In this document: one piece after another, positions 9,086 to 19,316 of the stretch
How the letters are laid out: every line of letters begins with the position of its first letter
How positions within the stretch are numbered: position 1 is the first letter of the stretch
NCBI RefSeq assembly: GCF_002286815.1
Contig: NZ_MUNM01000031.1
Coordinates: 1-64,000, forward strand
Direction: 5' to 3'
Length of the DNA: 64,000 bases
Source of the DNA: Pseudomonas sp. PICF141
GTDB lineage: Bacteria > Pseudomonadota > Gammaproteobacteria > Pseudomonadales > Pseudomonadaceae
Notes under the pieces: generated by a model
The model's input: the letters and a program-made list of their open reading frames with translations, nothing else
The model's database searches: none
What the model was told of the DNA's origin: nothing
Made by a program: the position numbers and the translations under genes

Positions 9086-9403
9086 ATGGCCCGCAAAATC
9101 ATCGATCAAGTCGCCGAGGATCAAATCAAGGATCAGGTCTTCAGCGAACTTCAAGCCCTGATCGAAGAGTCGGAAAAACTGCTCAAGAGCAGTGCTTCAC
9201 TGGTCGGTGAAGAAGCGGAAACCCTTCGTGGGCAAATCGCCCAGAAACTGAAACAGGCACGGGGTTCAGTCGCCAGTATGCGTGACCGGACCAGGCCTGC
9301 GGTCGAGGCCAGTGAAATCTACATCGGTGGCCATCCTTGGCAAACCGTGGCCATCTGCGCCGGATTCGGTTTGGTGGTGGGGTTGTTGTTAGGCCGGCGT
9401 TAA
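9086..9403 (+). CDS. DUF883 family membrane-anchored protein (ElaB/YqjD-like)
   Basis: A 105-residue protein with a long amphipathic helical N-terminal part (ALIEESEKLLKSSASLVGEE, then RGQIAQKLKQARGSVASM) and a single C-terminal glycine-rich transmembrane segment (QTVAICAGFGLVVGLLLGRR). This is the layout of ElaB/YqjD/YgaM proteins, tail-anchored inner-membrane proteins that in E. coli bind ribosomes in stationary phase. The start was placed at ATG 9086 because AAGGAG (9073-9078) sits directly upstream. A longer frame from TTG 9050 lacks such a site. The perfect hairpin just downstream may terminate it. Confidence 0.85.
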   Translation: MARKIIDQVAEDQIKDQVFSELQALIEESEKLLKSSASLVGEEAETLRGQIAQKLKQARGSVASMRDRTRPAVEASEIYIGGHPWQTVAICAGFGLVVGLLLGRR

Positions 9404-9420
9404 TTGGGAAACACCGAACT

Positions 9421-9488
9421 TGTAGGAGCCAGGCTTGCCGGCGAAGGCGGACTTGAGATCGCCTTCGCCGGCAAGCCTGGCTCCTACA
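9421..9488. repeat. Perfect 29-bp inverted repeat (REP type / terminator)
   Basis: Arms 9421-9449 and 9460-9488 are exact reverse complements separated by 10 bases. They begin TGTAGGAGCCAGGCTTGCCG and end CTGGCTCCTACA. The element lies between the DUF883 gene and the convergent dpkA stop codon, so it may serve as a bidirectional terminator. The sequence is of the fluorescent-Pseudomonas REP type. Confidence 0.85.
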
Positions 9489-9504
9489 AAAAACACTGCT
9501 CCTC

Positions 9505-10545
9505 TCAGAGCCCGGCCAGTTCCCGCAGATTTGCCAGCGTCTGGGCATCAAGCGCAATGCCTTCGACCTTGGCTTTGGCGCGCTGCCCGTGACGTCGATC
9601 ACCCGGTAAGCGCTTGAGCCCCACACCGTGCATCTGCCGGACCAGTTCCTGACTGCGCTCGGCAAAATTCTGCCCCGCCGATTTGCTCGGGTCGATAACG
9701 ATCAGCAGTTGCCCCGTCCAGGGTGTTTTCGCCCCCGGATGGTTCGACCAGTCGAACTCGAAAGAAAAATTGCCCCCCGTCAACGCCGCCGCCAACAACT
9801 CCACCATCATCGACAGCGCCGAGCCCTTGTGCCCGCCAAACGGCAGCAAGGCGCCGCCCTCGAGAATCGCTTTCGGGTCCTGGGTCGGCTGACCGAGGCT
9901 GTCCACCCCCATTCCCACTGGCAAACGCTCGCCTTTGCGGGCAGCGATCTGTACATCGCCATGGGCGATGGCGCTGGTCGCCAGGTCGAAGACGATCGGA
10001 GCACCGTCGGCCCGGGGCGCGGCGAAGGCAATCGGGTTGGTCCCGAACAGCGGACGATCGGCACCGTGTGGCACCACGCAGGTCATGCTGTTGACCACGC
10101 TCAGCGCCACCAGCCCTTCATCGGCAAACGGTTCGACGTCCGGCCACAAGGCAGCGAAATGGTGGGAATTACGAATGGCCAGCACCGCAATGCCGGCACT
10201 GCGGGCTTTTTCGACCAGCAATGGCCGCGCCGCCGCGAGCGCCGGTTGGGCGAAACCATTCCCGGCGTCGACCCGGACAAAGCCCGAAGCCACGTCCTCG
10301 ACCACCGGCACCGCCTGACCATTGACCCAACCACTTTGTAACGTTGATACGTAACCGGGAATGCGGAATACACCGTGGCTGTGAGCCCCGTCGCGCTCGG
10401 CACCGGCGCAGTTGAGGGCCAGGGTGCTGGCGACATCGGCTGAGGTGCCGTGGCGCAGGAAGATTTGCTCGAGCAACGCCGTCAGCGCTTCGAAGGACAC
10501 GTTTGACGAAACCGCAGTAGATACATGATCGTGAGACGCAGACAT
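9505..10545 (-). CDS. dpkA: Delta1-piperideine-2-carboxylate / Delta1-pyrroline-2-carboxylate reductase
   Basis: A 346-residue member of the malate/L-lactate dehydrogenase-like (LDH2) oxidoreductase family. It closely resembles P. putida DpkA, with the shared phrases RDGAHSHGVFRIPGYVSTLQ, VLAIRNSHHFAALWPDVEPF, VPHGADRPLFGTNPIAFAAP and LPFGGHKGSALSMMVELLAA. DpkA uses NADPH to reduce the cyclic imines of D-lysine and D-proline catabolism to L-pipecolate and L-proline. The start is placed at ATG 10545 (MSASHDHV), where homology begins. An upstream ATG at 10578 would add 11 residues that do not resemble the family. The gene stands alone, and no D-amino acid dehydrogenase is adjacent. Confidence 0.88.
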   Translation of the reverse strand: MSASHDHVSTAVSSNVSFEALTALLEQIFLRHGTSADVASTLALNCAGAERDGAHSHGVFRIPGYVSTLQSGWVNGQAVPVVEDVASGFVRVDAGNGFAQPALAAARPLLVEKARSAGIAVLAIRNSHHFAALWPDVEPFADEGLVALSVVNSMTCVVPHGADRPLFGTNPIAFAAPRADGAPIVFDLATSAIAHGDVQIAARKGERLPVGMGVDSLGQPTQDPKAILEGGALLPFGGHKGSALSMMVELLAAALTGGNFSFEFDWSNHPGAKTPWTGQLLIVIDPSKSAGQNFAERSQELVRQMHGVGLKRLPGDRRHGQRAKAKVEGIALDAQTLANLRELAGL

Positions 10546-10812
10546 CTGAAGCTCCAGAGTAATTATTGGAGGGGGCAACAGCGTACGAAAACCAACCGAT
10601 TAACAACGGGCAACGAGCAGCCTGTCAACCCTTCGCTTGAAAGGGTGCATCTGATCAGAACCGATTGAGCCGAAAAAACGCTTTGGCGCATGCTTGCATA
10701 AATATCGGGCGGCCATGCGGTAACTATCTACCACCGTCGACTCAGCCGCGACTTTTAGTCTTGAGCCTCAATCCACTGGCGCATTCAACCACGCCCTGAA
10801 CGAGACTCGACG

Positions 10813-13800
10813 ATGCCCACACCCCCCGCTCCACTGTTTTTCCCCGAGGCCCTGCACTCGCCCGGCCACTGGAATGATCTGGGTAAAACCCATGGGCTGA
10901 CGCGCAAGGATTTCGAATGGTTCAGTCATCTGGAACTGGCCAGCCAGGCATTACGCAGTCAACAGACCCCGCCGATGTTTGCCGAAAAAATCCTGCTGAA
11001 GTCAGATGCTCTTGACCCCACTCCCCTGGCCGGCAGCTTCGTGTTGAGCCTCACTCCGGATGACCGCGGTGAAATTCTCTACACCCCATACGCCGGCATA
11101 AAAAAATTCGACAGCCGCACAGCCTTGACCGAACAGCTTGAACGTCAACTGAACAGTGCGACCGAGGACGACGACCTGCTGGCCTTCTTGTCGTTGTCCG
11201 CGCGTAAAACGTTGGCAGCCGCGACCTCCGTTCAAGTGAGCTTTCAAGCCATCGAAGGCGACATATTCGAAGACCAGCGCACCGTCATCGCCCATAACCA
11301 GCACATGAACGAGCAAGCCATGCTGGAGGAGTTGATCAAATTGCCAACACTCACTTCGTTGCTCGACACATTGCTCGATGAGTGTTTGCAGTCGCCATTC
11401 CCGAGCCTTGATCAAAGCCAGACGCGGCTTAACATCTACGCTGTTGCACCAGCCCACGACAACAATGCCGCCTCCCGACGCTGGATCAACTCCCTGTCCC
11501 TGAGCGAGGCGGTGCTGTCGTATTACCGTCATCAGCGATGGCCGACCGGGCAACTTCGGGAATACTCCCACCCAGACAAACAACCGGCGACCACCGACCA
11601 ATACCACTGGGAAACCGCGGTAAAGACCGTTGCCAGCAAACTGGGAAGCCTTCTTGGCACAAAACTGCAGCACTATTGGGATAATGCCGCAGCCGACGGT
11701 GCATCCCGTCGCGCTTTTTTCGGTCGGGCAATTCTTGAAAAGGCGCGCGCAGAATGCCTGCTCAAACGCGAGGCTGGCATCATCAGCCCTGAACAGAGCC
11801 TGGCCTTGCACTCATTGATTCAGCCAACGGCGGGTGCTTCCTTGCCACTCAAGACCGAGACGGTGCGACTTTGGGAACACGCGGCCAATTATGTCGAACT
11901 GGCGGGCGCACTGATGATTGATCACGCCAATGCCTTTCTATATACGCCGACGCAAGGACTCCAGGTGTTGAAGGACTATCAGGACCTCAAAGATACCTTG
12001 CTCAGCAAATTCAGCGCCGCAGGCCACGAAGACGAACTCTACGGTCTTCTGGGGCTGGATGAACGTAACCGGTTCATCGGCTTCAGCCACCCGCAGGTCT
12101 CCGGCGAAGTGATTTCAGGGTCGATATTCAAGACGCTGTTTGAGGCGATCATCACCAAGCAACTGCAAAATATCGAATACGTGCTGCAGGTTTTTCGTCA
12201 CAGCGACGGTACCGTGGACCTCCATGCCTTGTTCGACAAGGCGCTGGATATACGCGCCATGATCAGCGAGCAATTGCTGTTGCTGGATGTTCAGGGACGC
12301 TGGAGTACCCGGCCGGTATTATCCGGCAACCAACGACCCTCAATGGTGTTGGCGGACACGGCAGCAGCGTTCGTAAAAACCTTCAACGATGTCGAATCGC
12401 TGATCAGCACGGAATTCGCGTCTCAGCCGATTGCCTCGCTGGCGTTTCAGCGCGTTTATCTGGAGAAACTCAAACCCCGGCTGGCCCACGCATTGGCCGT
12501 GGGAATACGCGGGGAAGCCAGCCTTAGAGCGCTCAACGCAACGCTACGCAGCGCCGACCGGGCCATTGTCGAGACGGCACTCAACCCGGATCAACCCGAT
12601 CGAAAAACCCGCCTCGCCCTCAACGGTTTCAGGCCTGACGCCTATTCGCTGATCCTGGACTGTTCCGGGCAGAACGATGTGCGGCCCTTGGCCAATTGCC
12701 TGCTGTTGACCGAGCGGGGCGGGCTCGATGTCCGGCATTCGGGGCGGGCGATTCTGTGGACACCGGCAGCGGGGCTGGAAGTCTTCGCGACGGTGAGCAA
12801 CGCAACGATGGAATTGAACCGGCGCTTGCTCGACGCCAACAGACGCCTGGAACTGCTGGAAAACCTCTCCCCTGCCCAGCACACCTTCCACCAGCGCTAT
12901 ACGCTCAATTCGCTGCGACTGATTGAGGGCAACGTCTTGCGGCACCTTGCGCAATCCGCCATTGATCACTTCCTGGCCCGTTGCGAACACCTGCGCAGCC
13001 TTAAACTGAGTGACATGCAACAGGTCAAAGCCTTGCAAAAGATGACGCAAAAAGTCATCGACACCAATTTGCGCAGGGGCAAATTGATCTCGCAAGCCAT
13101 CACTCGACAGCAGTCTCTGCCTGCATGGCTCGCCATGGCCCCAGTCGAAGAACAACAGCTGCACATTGAATTGCTGGAGCAATATCGCAACAGCGTCACC
13201 GATGACAAAGACTACTTGCATGGGATCCAGCCCCTGAGGTCGTACGTGCATGAGCGATTGGCGTCATTGCTCGGCAGTCGATTCCCCGGAGCGCAGCTTG
13301 ACCCTGATCACATCAGAATCACACCCGACCTGACCCTGGCCGGCCCCTCGCGCAGCCTCACCGAATGTGCCCTGAATCCTGCGAGCGTGGCTCAAGGTAT
13401 CGGGTTCAAAATAGCGTCGAGCATTTCCCGGACGCTGCCCGATCGGTTGAATCAGGATGCCGTGCGCCAGCTCATACAGTCACTGAATATCCAGAGCGAT
13501 TATGTAAAGCGGGTGACAGACGCATTGACCAGGGCCGGTACCGATGCCGACAAACGAAAGCAACGCTACATTCGACAATTACCGTGGCAATTGCTGCAAC
13601 ACGCTCACGCGCTGAAACTGCAGCAACATCTTTCCGCCCGCGCTTTCGATTTGATCCTGCAGGTATTCGACATGCCGGACGCCATGGCCCGCATGGCGGT
13701 AGCCGGTGCCCACGCTATCGTCAGGCCGCTGGAATTGATCAAGACCGCAGGCGCCGCGGCCGTCAAAACCCTGGGCCTGTACCTGATCGGTCCTGGTGCC

Positions 13801-15624
13801 GGGCATGACGGGCCGCAAATCCTGTATGCGCCTTATCATTCGGCCTCGGTATTTTCCGAGTTTGAGAGCGAGGCCAACGTTATCTCAGCGATCAATACAC
13901 CAGGGGCACTGCAAAATCTGATCATTCGGCGGCTCCCCGAAAATCAGCGGTCCTTGTTCGGTAACCTGTTCAAGTCCACCGTCGGACAGCCAAGCGAAAT
14001 CAGCCTCGCGTCCTCCCCCATCGGCGGCAACCTGCTTGTACAGTTGTTCAGCGATAACATGGGGCTTTTATCGACGATGCTCGGTAGCCATTCCCAAATC
14101 AACGGTCAGGCCGATTGGCAAACCGCCAAAAACCTGTTCAGCGCTGGCATCAAGCTGATCGCCGGTGTATTGCCGGGCAAGCTCGCCTATGGGCAGTTTC
14201 TGTGGCAAAGCTACAAGGACTTCAAGAACTCTGCCCAAGCGCTGCAGGATCACCACTGGACACGGGCTTTGCAGGCGTTTATTGACGGGGCCGCGCAGAT
14301 GGTGACGGTGGGCAGGTTGTCGCTGGAGGCTTCGGCCACTGAGCAAGCAACTTCCGACGCTGCACCGGTTGTCAGCCCGGTGGCCGCCCCGCCATGGTCG
14401 CAAGTGAAACCGACGGCACCGGCGCGCACGCTATTGCAGCCTTTCGAGAGCTCGGACGTTGCATTAAAGAACCTGAAGAAGAACAGCGCCGATGGCACAT
14501 ACCTGGATTCAGTCAACAATCGCACATACGCCCCGGTCGAGGGGAAGGTCTATCCCGTCGCCAAAACCGGGCCAGTCTGGCGCATGACCAAGGATCAACG
14601 CCAAGGTCCAGCATTGATGGCAGCTGCTGGTCAGCAGTGGGTGGTCGATCCGGACGTCCACACGATTCATTACGGTAAAGCCCTGTCAAAAATGCACAAC
14701 CAAATCGCTACCAGCCTGGTGGTCAGAGAGACTTTGAACGTCGAAGCCCGGGGCATGGAAGAGATCCGGACAAAATACCCGGGAAAAGCGCGGATGATCA
14801 CGCAAGCGATCGACATGGCCCGTTTCTATGCGTTTAACAGCTTGCATAACCTGGCACAACTCAAACACCTGACGCCGGGTACACGGCTGGATACTTTCCT
14901 TAAAGTTTTTTTTGATGCCAAGGACCTCGACGCCAGCCTCCTGAACAAAATAAAAACCGTCATCGTGCCCATTTGCAAAGCGCTGGTGGATCCCACGGTA
15001 GACTTTATGAATACCGAGCGTTTTGTAGTCGGTTCAAGCCGATACGGGATGAGTGGCACGATCGCTTTTGTGGTGCATAACGATGCACAGCAGCGTGTGC
15101 ATTTCACGGAGCTTTTTTTTGATCCACAGCTCGATTGGTACAAGTCCTGCCTGACTGAGCCTTTCAACGTCAACGACCACGCCCGGGCCGCTACGTTGAT
15201 TCATGAGTTCTCCCATCTTTTTTCGAATACCGTGGATATTGCCTCGCTTGAGGCGAGGCGTCCGTTCACCGATCTCATCGCCACAGTGACCGGTTTCGGA
15301 ACTGCAACCAAGTACAGACAACAGGATTTCCAGCGACAGGCACTGTCATTGGCCACCCCCAGGGAAGAACTGTTTGCCCACTGGAGCGAAATCGAGCAGT
15401 CGTGGATCAATCTGGATTCGATCGAAGGGTTGGAACACGTGGGTAAGGACATCCTCAGAACGACGGGCTGCAAAACCATGGAGGAAGCCCGCAACGCGTT
15501 CCTGAATCCACGAAATGTGGGCCTGCGAGCCGACACCATTTTGCGCAATGCCGACTCGATCGCTCACTTGATCTGTGAAATGGGTCGACAGCTGGATCCG
15601 GTGCCGGTCTCGCCCACGGCTTGA
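10813..15624 (+). CDS. Large DUF6543/dermonecrotic-toxin-like protein with C-terminal HEFSH metalloprotease-like motif
   Basis: A 1603-residue protein without a signal peptide, resembling the very large dermonecrotic-toxin-type (DUF6543) proteins common in plant- and soil-associated Pseudomonas. I see four spaced copies of one motif, near residues 86-125 (EILYTPYAG), 373-413 (AFLYTPTQGLQVLKDYQDL), 645-685 (AILWTPAAGLEVFATVSNA) and 1001-1040 (QILYAPYHSASVFSEFESE). Each is followed by a leucine-rich helix. After a Pro/Ala-rich linker (about 1185-1205) comes a C-terminal domain holding TLIHEFSHLFSNT, with His1464, Glu1465 and His1468 as a zincin HExxH signature. This suggests a delivered protease effector with a repeat-built carrier. 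No secretion gene, immunity gene or VgrG/PAAR partner is adjacent, so the export route and target are unknown. Confidence 0.75.
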   Translation: MPTPPAPLFFPEALHSPGHWNDLGKTHGLTRKDFEWFSHLELASQALRSQQTPPMFAEKILLKSDALDPTPLAGSFVLSLTPDDRGEILYTPYAGIKKFDSRTALTEQLERQLNSATEDDDLLAFLSLSARKTLAAATSVQVSFQAIEGDIFEDQRTVIAHNQHMNEQAMLEELIKLPTLTSLLDTLLDECLQSPFPSLDQSQTRLNIYAVAPAHDNNAASRRWINSLSLSEAVLSYYRHQRWPTGQLREYSHPDKQPATTDQYHWETAVKTVASKLGSLLGTKLQHYWDNAAADGASRRAFFGRAILEKARAECLLKREAGIISPEQSLALHSLIQPTAGASLPLKTETVRLWEHAANYVELAGALMIDHANAFLYTPTQGLQVLKDYQDLKDTLLSKFSAAGHEDELYGLLGLDERNRFIGFSHPQVSGEVISGSIFKTLFEAIITKQLQNIEYVLQVFRHSDGTVDLHALFDKALDIRAMISEQLLLLDVQGRWSTRPVLSGNQRPSMVLADTAAAFVKTFNDVESLISTEFASQPIASLAFQRVYLEKLKPRLAHALAVGIRGEASLRALNATLRSADRAIVETALNPDQPDRKTRLALNGFRPDAYSLILDCSGQNDVRPLANCLLLTERGGLDVRHSGRAILWTPAAGLEVFATVSNATMELNRRLLDANRRLELLENLSPAQHTFHQRYTLNSLRLIEGNVLRHLAQSAIDHFLARCEHLRSLKLSDMQQVKALQKMTQKVIDTNLRRGKLISQAITRQQSLPAWLAMAPVEEQQLHIELLEQYRNSVTDDKDYLHGIQPLRSYVHERLASLLGSRFPGAQLDPDHIRITPDLTLAGPSRSLTECALNPASVAQGIGFKIASSISRTLPDRLNQDAVRQLIQSLNIQSDYVKRVTDALTRAGTDADKRKQRYIRQLPWQLLQHAHALKLQQHLSARAFDLILQVFDMPDAMARMAVAGAHAIVRPLELIKTAGAAAVKTLGLYLIGPGAGHDGPQILYAPYHSASVFSEFESEANVISAINTPGALQNLIIRRLPENQRSLFGNLFKSTVGQPSEISLASSPIGGNLLVQLFSDNMGLLSTMLGSHSQINGQADWQTAKNLFSAGIKLIAGVLPGKLAYGQFLWQSYKDFKNSAQALQDHHWTRALQAFIDGAAQMVTVGRLSLEASATEQATSDAAPVVSPVAAPPWSQVKPTAPARTLLQPFESSDVALKNLKKNSADGTYLDSVNNRTYAPVEGKVYPVAKTGPVWRMTKDQRQGPALMAAAGQQWVVDPDVHTIHYGKALSKMHNQIATSLVVRETLNVEARGMEEIRTKYPGKARMITQAIDMARFYAFNSLHNLAQLKHLTPGTRLDTFLKVFFDAKDLDASLLNKIKTVIVPICKALVDPTVDFMNTERFVVGSSRYGMSGTIAFVVHNDAQQRVHFTELFFDPQLDWYKSCLTEPFNVNDHARAATLIHEFSHLFSNTVDIASLEARRPFTDLIATVTGFGTATKYRQQDFQRQALSLATPREELFAHWSEIEQSWINLDSIEGLEHVGKDILRTTGCKTMEEARNAFLNPRNVGLRADTILRNADSIAHLICEMGRQLDPVPVSPTA

Positions 15625-15627
15625 TGT

Positions 15628-15692
15628 CCGGACGTAGCAGCTGCCGAGCCCGAACGCAGCCTCGCTCAGGCTCGACAGCTGCTACGGTCCGG
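15628..15692. repeat. REP-like inverted repeat downstream of the large toxin gene
   Basis: Left arm 15628-15650 (CCGGACGTAGCAGCTGCCGA then GCC) pairs with right arm 15669-15692 (GGCTCGACAGCTGCTACGGT then CCGG), with one mispaired stretch and an 18-base loop. It begins four bases after the stop codon and could terminate the long transcript. The core also occurs at bases 6-22 of the window. Confidence 0.7.
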
Positions 15693-15872
15693 GATAGCCA
15701 GTCGGAGATGTTGACCATTTTTTCACGCCCTGTATGGATACTGCCAGGGCGGCGGCACCCGGTTTTCAGGCGCCCACGTGAAAATAAGTTGTACTTTGAT
15801 GGGCAAATGCCATGACGGTTGTTCTCGCAGACTTCCCCTCAAGGTTAGAATGCAGGAAATCAGGATGAGTCA

Positions 15873-16874
15873 ATGACCGACCACTCTCTCTCCCAAGTTC
15901 AATACGACGCCATCACCGATGCCGCTGCGCACTGGTGCATGCGTTTGCATGCCATCGACTGCACGGCTGAAGAGCGTCAGGCGTTCGAGCAATGGCATGA
16001 TGCCCATCCTCTGCACGCGTTCGAATACCAAGCCATGCTGGAAATCTGGGAGGTTGCGGGCGATTTGCCTCGTCCCCAATCCTGCGCGCCGACGGTTCGC
16101 CTCAAACCGACAACGCCTTGGCGCACTTTCGGCATTGCCGCTACCGTCTGCGCCTTGGCGTTACCGCTGGCGGCCTATACCGGATGGAACCTGGGCTGGC
16201 TGCCCAATGCCTATCAGCATTTCGAGGCGACTGATAATGTTCGTCAGGTTACGTTGGGCGATGGTAGTCAGGTGGAACTGAATCTGGGCACTGAACTGAC
16301 GTTCAGCAATTACAAGGATCAGCGTCGTGTCACGTTGAAAAAAGGCGAAGCCTTCTTCAGCGTCAGTCATGACCTGCAGCATCCGTTCATAGTCAAGGCA
16401 GCCGATGGCAGCATTCGCGTCACCGGTACCCGATTCAATGTCTGGAAGTATGAAGACCAGGTACGCGTGAACCTGATCGAAGGGTCCGTGCTGGTGACCA
16501 GCAACAGTGCCCTGCCCGGCGAAGGTTCACGTCTTGAACCTGCCATGCAGGCACGTTATCGATACGGCGACTTTACGCCGCAAATCAGCCAGGTCTCCGC
16601 CGATGACCATTCGCTGGCGTGGCGCAGCGGCAAACTGGTGCTCGATGATCTGACGCTGAGCGATGCCCTGCCCCTGATCAATCGTTATCTGAACAAGCCT
16701 GTCATGATCGCGGATCACAGCACCGGCTCGATTCGCCTCGGCGGTATCTACAACATCAAAGAACTCAATAGTCTGGTGGCCTCGTTGCCCAAGGTGCTGC
16801 CGGTGTACCTGACCCGCAACAAGGACGGCAATCCGGTCGTCAATTCAATCCCGCAACAAGTCCCAAAAAGCTGA
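15873..16874 (+). CDS. FecR family anti-sigma / sigma-regulator protein (FpvR-like context)
   Basis: A 333-residue FecR-type protein. It has an N-terminal DUF4880-like cytoplasmic domain (ITDAAAHWCMRLHAIDCTAE), one transmembrane helix near residues 90-110 (IAATVCALALPLAAYTGWNL), a FecR domain (RQVTLGDGSQVELNLGTELT, then VKAADGSIRVTGTRFNVW) and a C-terminal signalling domain (LVLDDLTLSDALPLINRYLN). Such proteins relay a TonB-dependent receptor signal to an ECF sigma factor encoded just upstream. Here there is no sigma gene and no receptor gene: the 248 bases upstream hold only a REP hairpin. Its neighbour is pvdQ. In P. aeruginosa PAO1 the FecR-type FpvR is encoded close to pvdQ, so this may be the equivalent regulator. 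Confidence 0.88.
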   Translation: MTDHSLSQVQYDAITDAAAHWCMRLHAIDCTAEERQAFEQWHDAHPLHAFEYQAMLEIWEVAGDLPRPQSCAPTVRLKPTTPWRTFGIAATVCALALPLAAYTGWNLGWLPNAYQHFEATDNVRQVTLGDGSQVELNLGTELTFSNYKDQRRVTLKKGEAFFSVSHDLQHPFIVKAADGSIRVTGTRFNVWKYEDQVRVNLIEGSVLVTSNSALPGEGSRLEPAMQARYRYGDFTPQISQVSADDHSLAWRSGKLVLDDLTLSDALPLINRYLNKPVMIADHSTGSIRLGGIYNIKELNSLVASLPKVLPVYLTRNKDGNPVVNSIPQQVPKS

Positions 16875-16910
16875 AGGCCGCCACCCTTTCGGGATGCGGC
16901 CTTCACTTTG
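16873..16910. terminator. Bidirectional terminator between fecR-like gene and pvdQ
   Basis: GAAGGCCGC (16873-16881) pairs with GCGGCCTTC (16896-16904) around a loop that itself has CCC/GGG pairing. The hairpin overlaps the fecR-like stop codon and lies between two convergent genes. Confidence 0.75.
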
Positions 16911-16928
16911 ATTCAAACGCGATCGCGA

Positions 16929-19265
16929 CTACTGCGCGGCGATCTTCCCTGCTTTTTCATCCTGCTCGCGAATCGTCTGGACCTGGTATTGCGGATCGGA
17001 CGTGATCTGCTGCTCGGTGAACGGCAACACACTCAACTGCTTCTTGGAGAAGGCCAGTGTCTGGTCCCGGGAGTACTTGGATGCCGGGTCACTGGACAAC
17101 GAGAACGCCAATAAGCCCTGGGCCTGGGGCCCCTTGTCATCGAAAGTCACCACTTGCAAATAGCTGGTGCCACTGACAACTTCGCGTTTGCCGTCAGCTC
17201 CCGGCACGCTCTGGATCGCGTTATACACACCCAGCGTGCCCGGCCCGCCGTGAATGGGCGTTTGCTGCCCGCCACTGCTGACCACCTGGATATCACCCCA
17301 GCGGCTATCGGCCTTCAGTCCAAGGCTTTTTACCTGTTCTACCGAGGCCAGCATCGCCGCCCGAACCGCTGTGGCGACGTCCGGCCGGTCAATGGCCAGG
17401 CCACGTGGTGTGTGCTGCGCATCTTTCGGATCGAACGGGACACGCCAGATGCCGGGGATTTTCTGCAATGGCTCCATGATATTTTGAAAATGCACAAAGC
17501 CCAGCCCACTGTCCAGATTCACCCGGCGATCCCAAACCTTGAGGCTGGCACACAACGGCGTAAGCGTCGGCGCATCGGCGCCAGGATCCGCGGCGCAGAA
17601 TTGCAGCAGGTCCGGCATCACTTGGGTCGCCTGATACACCTGATCGTCCATCACCATGTGTTGCAGATCTGCCGCAGCGACAGTGTTCAAACTTCCCAGG
17701 CGTTCCAGTGCAAAGCGCGAGCGCAGCCCCAATGGCTGATTGTCCTGACTGATCAGCGGCGAGAAACCGGTGAGCGGTTGTGCCGGGTTGGCCATCCAGG
17801 CCGAATCGTTGGAATGCTGCACAAAGTCTTTACGCAACAGTTGCGGCAACGTGTCTGCCGCATAAATACCTTTTTGCGCAGCCTGCGGGTCGATGTCCCA
17901 GGCACAGTCGCTGTTGGAACCGTCGAGCAGGATCATTTGTAATCCGGCCCGTGGATCGCTGCATTTGGCCAGCTTGTCGGCATTGACGTTCGGCACCACC
18001 GACAGGTTCATGTAAAGCGTCTGTCCCTGATCGTCCACCGCCAGGGTATTGACCCACGGAATCCCCTGAATCTTGTGCACCGATGCCTGAAAATCCTTGA
18101 GGCTGCCAGCACGGTTCATCGCATACCACTGTTGCAAGACCCGGTCGTTCTCCAGATTGGCATCGCGCAGGCTATAGGCGAACCGGTTGTCCCAGTCGAG
18201 CTTGCCGGGCCATTGCACAATCGGGCCGAATTGCGAGCTGTAGACCACATGGGAAATCTGCCGGATCTGGCCATCGGCTTGCTTCACGTTCACCGCCAGT
18301 GTCTGCTTTTTCATCGGCAAGGACTTGCCATCCAGCAGGTAACGGGTCGGATCCTTGGGATCGAGTTGCAAACGGTACAGCGTGAAATGCTTGGACGAAT
18401 CCACCGTGTGGGTCCACGCCAGGTGCTGGTTGAAACCAATATTGATCATGGGCAGGCCAGGCAACGCGGCGCCCATGACATCCAGTTTGCCGGGAATGGT
18501 CAGGTGCATCTGATAGAAACGCATCCCGCCAACCCAGGGAAAATGCGGATTGGCCAGCAACATCCCGCGGCCGTTGAACGAACGTTCGCTGCCGACCGCC
18601 ACGGCGTTACTGCCGCGATCCAGAGCGAAACGTTGCATGCGTGAGTCTGCCAGCTGGAAAGACTCCGGCTCGCCCGCCGAATGGGCCACGCTTTTCGGCG
18701 CAGTAGCGCCGGCCAATGCTTCGGCAAACTGACCCACGCCGCCTTCGACCAGCAATCGTCGGGTTAACTTGACCAGATCTTGCGCCGTTATCGCGCGCAC
18801 CCATTCTCCCGCGCATTGCTGAGGCAAACCCTGGGCCCGACGTTCTGTCAGCGAACGGTTGTAACCGGCCACATAACCATCGATGAGTTCATGAATTTCA
18901 GGCGTTTGCGCCTGCCAGAAAGCGGCGACTGCCTGCGGTGTATTCAGCCAGTTGAAAAACACATCGCTGGCCAGGTTCCCTCGCTCTTCGACCGTAAACT
19001 GATCCGGGCCGAAATACCGTGAGCGCTCGCCATTGACGGTGACGATCTCATTGGCCAGCAGGCACAGATTGTCCTGAGCGTAGGCATAGCCAATGCCGTA
19101 GCCGAGGCCGCGCTCGTTGTCGGCACGAATATGCGGCACGCCAAAACTGGTTCGACGAATCTCGGCCGTCGCCTGCTCTGGCTGGCTGCGCGCGTTCGCC
19201 GCAAGACTCAGCCCCAGCAACACACCCGCAAGGCTCAACCTGGTTAACTGCCTGGAAATAATCAC
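16929..19265 (-). CDS. pvdQ: Acyl-homoserine-lactone / pyoverdine-precursor acylase PvdQ
   Basis: A 778-residue Ntn-hydrolase of the penicillin acylase family. The signal peptide ([20 protein letters not shown]) indicates periplasmic export. The alpha chain begins [20 protein letters not shown]. The autoproteolytic site is [20 protein letters not shown], with nucleophile Ser219 beginning the beta chain, close to Ser217 of PAO1 PvdQ. PvdQ removes the fatty acyl chain from the pyoverdine precursor and can also hydrolyse long-chain acyl-homoserine lactones. Start: GTG 19265 is preceded by CAGGAG and directly precedes the signal peptide, so the 32 residues encoded upstream of it are rejected. A candidate PvdS-type promoter lies 52 bases upstream. 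Neighbours are a FecR-type gene and a Fur-like gene. Confidence 0.9.
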   Translation of the reverse strand: MIISRQLTRLSLAGVLLGLSLAANARSQPEQATAEIRRTSFGVPHIRADNERGLGYGIGYAYAQDNLCLLANEIVTVNGERSRYFGPDQFTVEERGNLASDVFFNWLNTPQAVAAFWQAQTPEIHELIDGYVAGYNRSLTERRAQGLPQQCAGEWVRAITAQDLVKLTRRLLVEGGVGQFAEALAGATAPKSVAHSAGEPESFQLADSRMQRFALDRGSNAVAVGSERSFNGRGMLLANPHFPWVGGMRFYQMHLTIPGKLDVMGAALPGLPMINIGFNQHLAWTHTVDSSKHFTLYRLQLDPKDPTRYLLDGKSLPMKKQTLAVNVKQADGQIRQISHVVYSSQFGPIVQWPGKLDWDNRFAYSLRDANLENDRVLQQWYAMNRAGSLKDFQASVHKIQGIPWVNTLAVDDQGQTLYMNLSVVPNVNADKLAKCSDPRAGLQMILLDGSNSDCAWDIDPQAAQKGIYAADTLPQLLRKDFVQHSNDSAWMANPAQPLTGFSPLISQDNQPLGLRSRFALERLGSLNTVAAADLQHMVMDDQVYQATQVMPDLLQFCAADPGADAPTLTPLCASLKVWDRRVNLDSGLGFVHFQNIMEPLQKIPGIWRVPFDPKDAQHTPRGLAIDRPDVATAVRAAMLASVEQVKSLGLKADSRWGDIQVVSSGGQQTPIHGGPGTLGVYNAIQSVPGADGKREVVSGTSYLQVVTFDDKGPQAQGLLAFSLSSDPASKYSRDQTLAFSKKQLSVLPFTEQQITSDPQYQVQTIREQDEKAGKIAAQ

Positions 19266-19316
19266 GCTCGCTCCTGATCGAAAAGACGTATGACACGCAA
19301 TGCGCCTTCTCCTGAA

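Noticed and set aside
10682..10697. Sigma-54-like sequence TGGCGCATGCTTGCA upstream of the large toxin gene
   Set aside because: The spacing between the GG and GC elements is one base short of the required distance, which abolishes sigma-54 promoters, and no enhancer-binding protein is nearby.
15799..15876. 25-codon frame ending in TGA that overlaps the fecR-like ATG, considered as the remnant of a lost sigma factor gene
   Set aside because: The translated residues show no resemblance to sigma region 4, and the rest of the upstream interval gives no sigma-like sequence in any frame.
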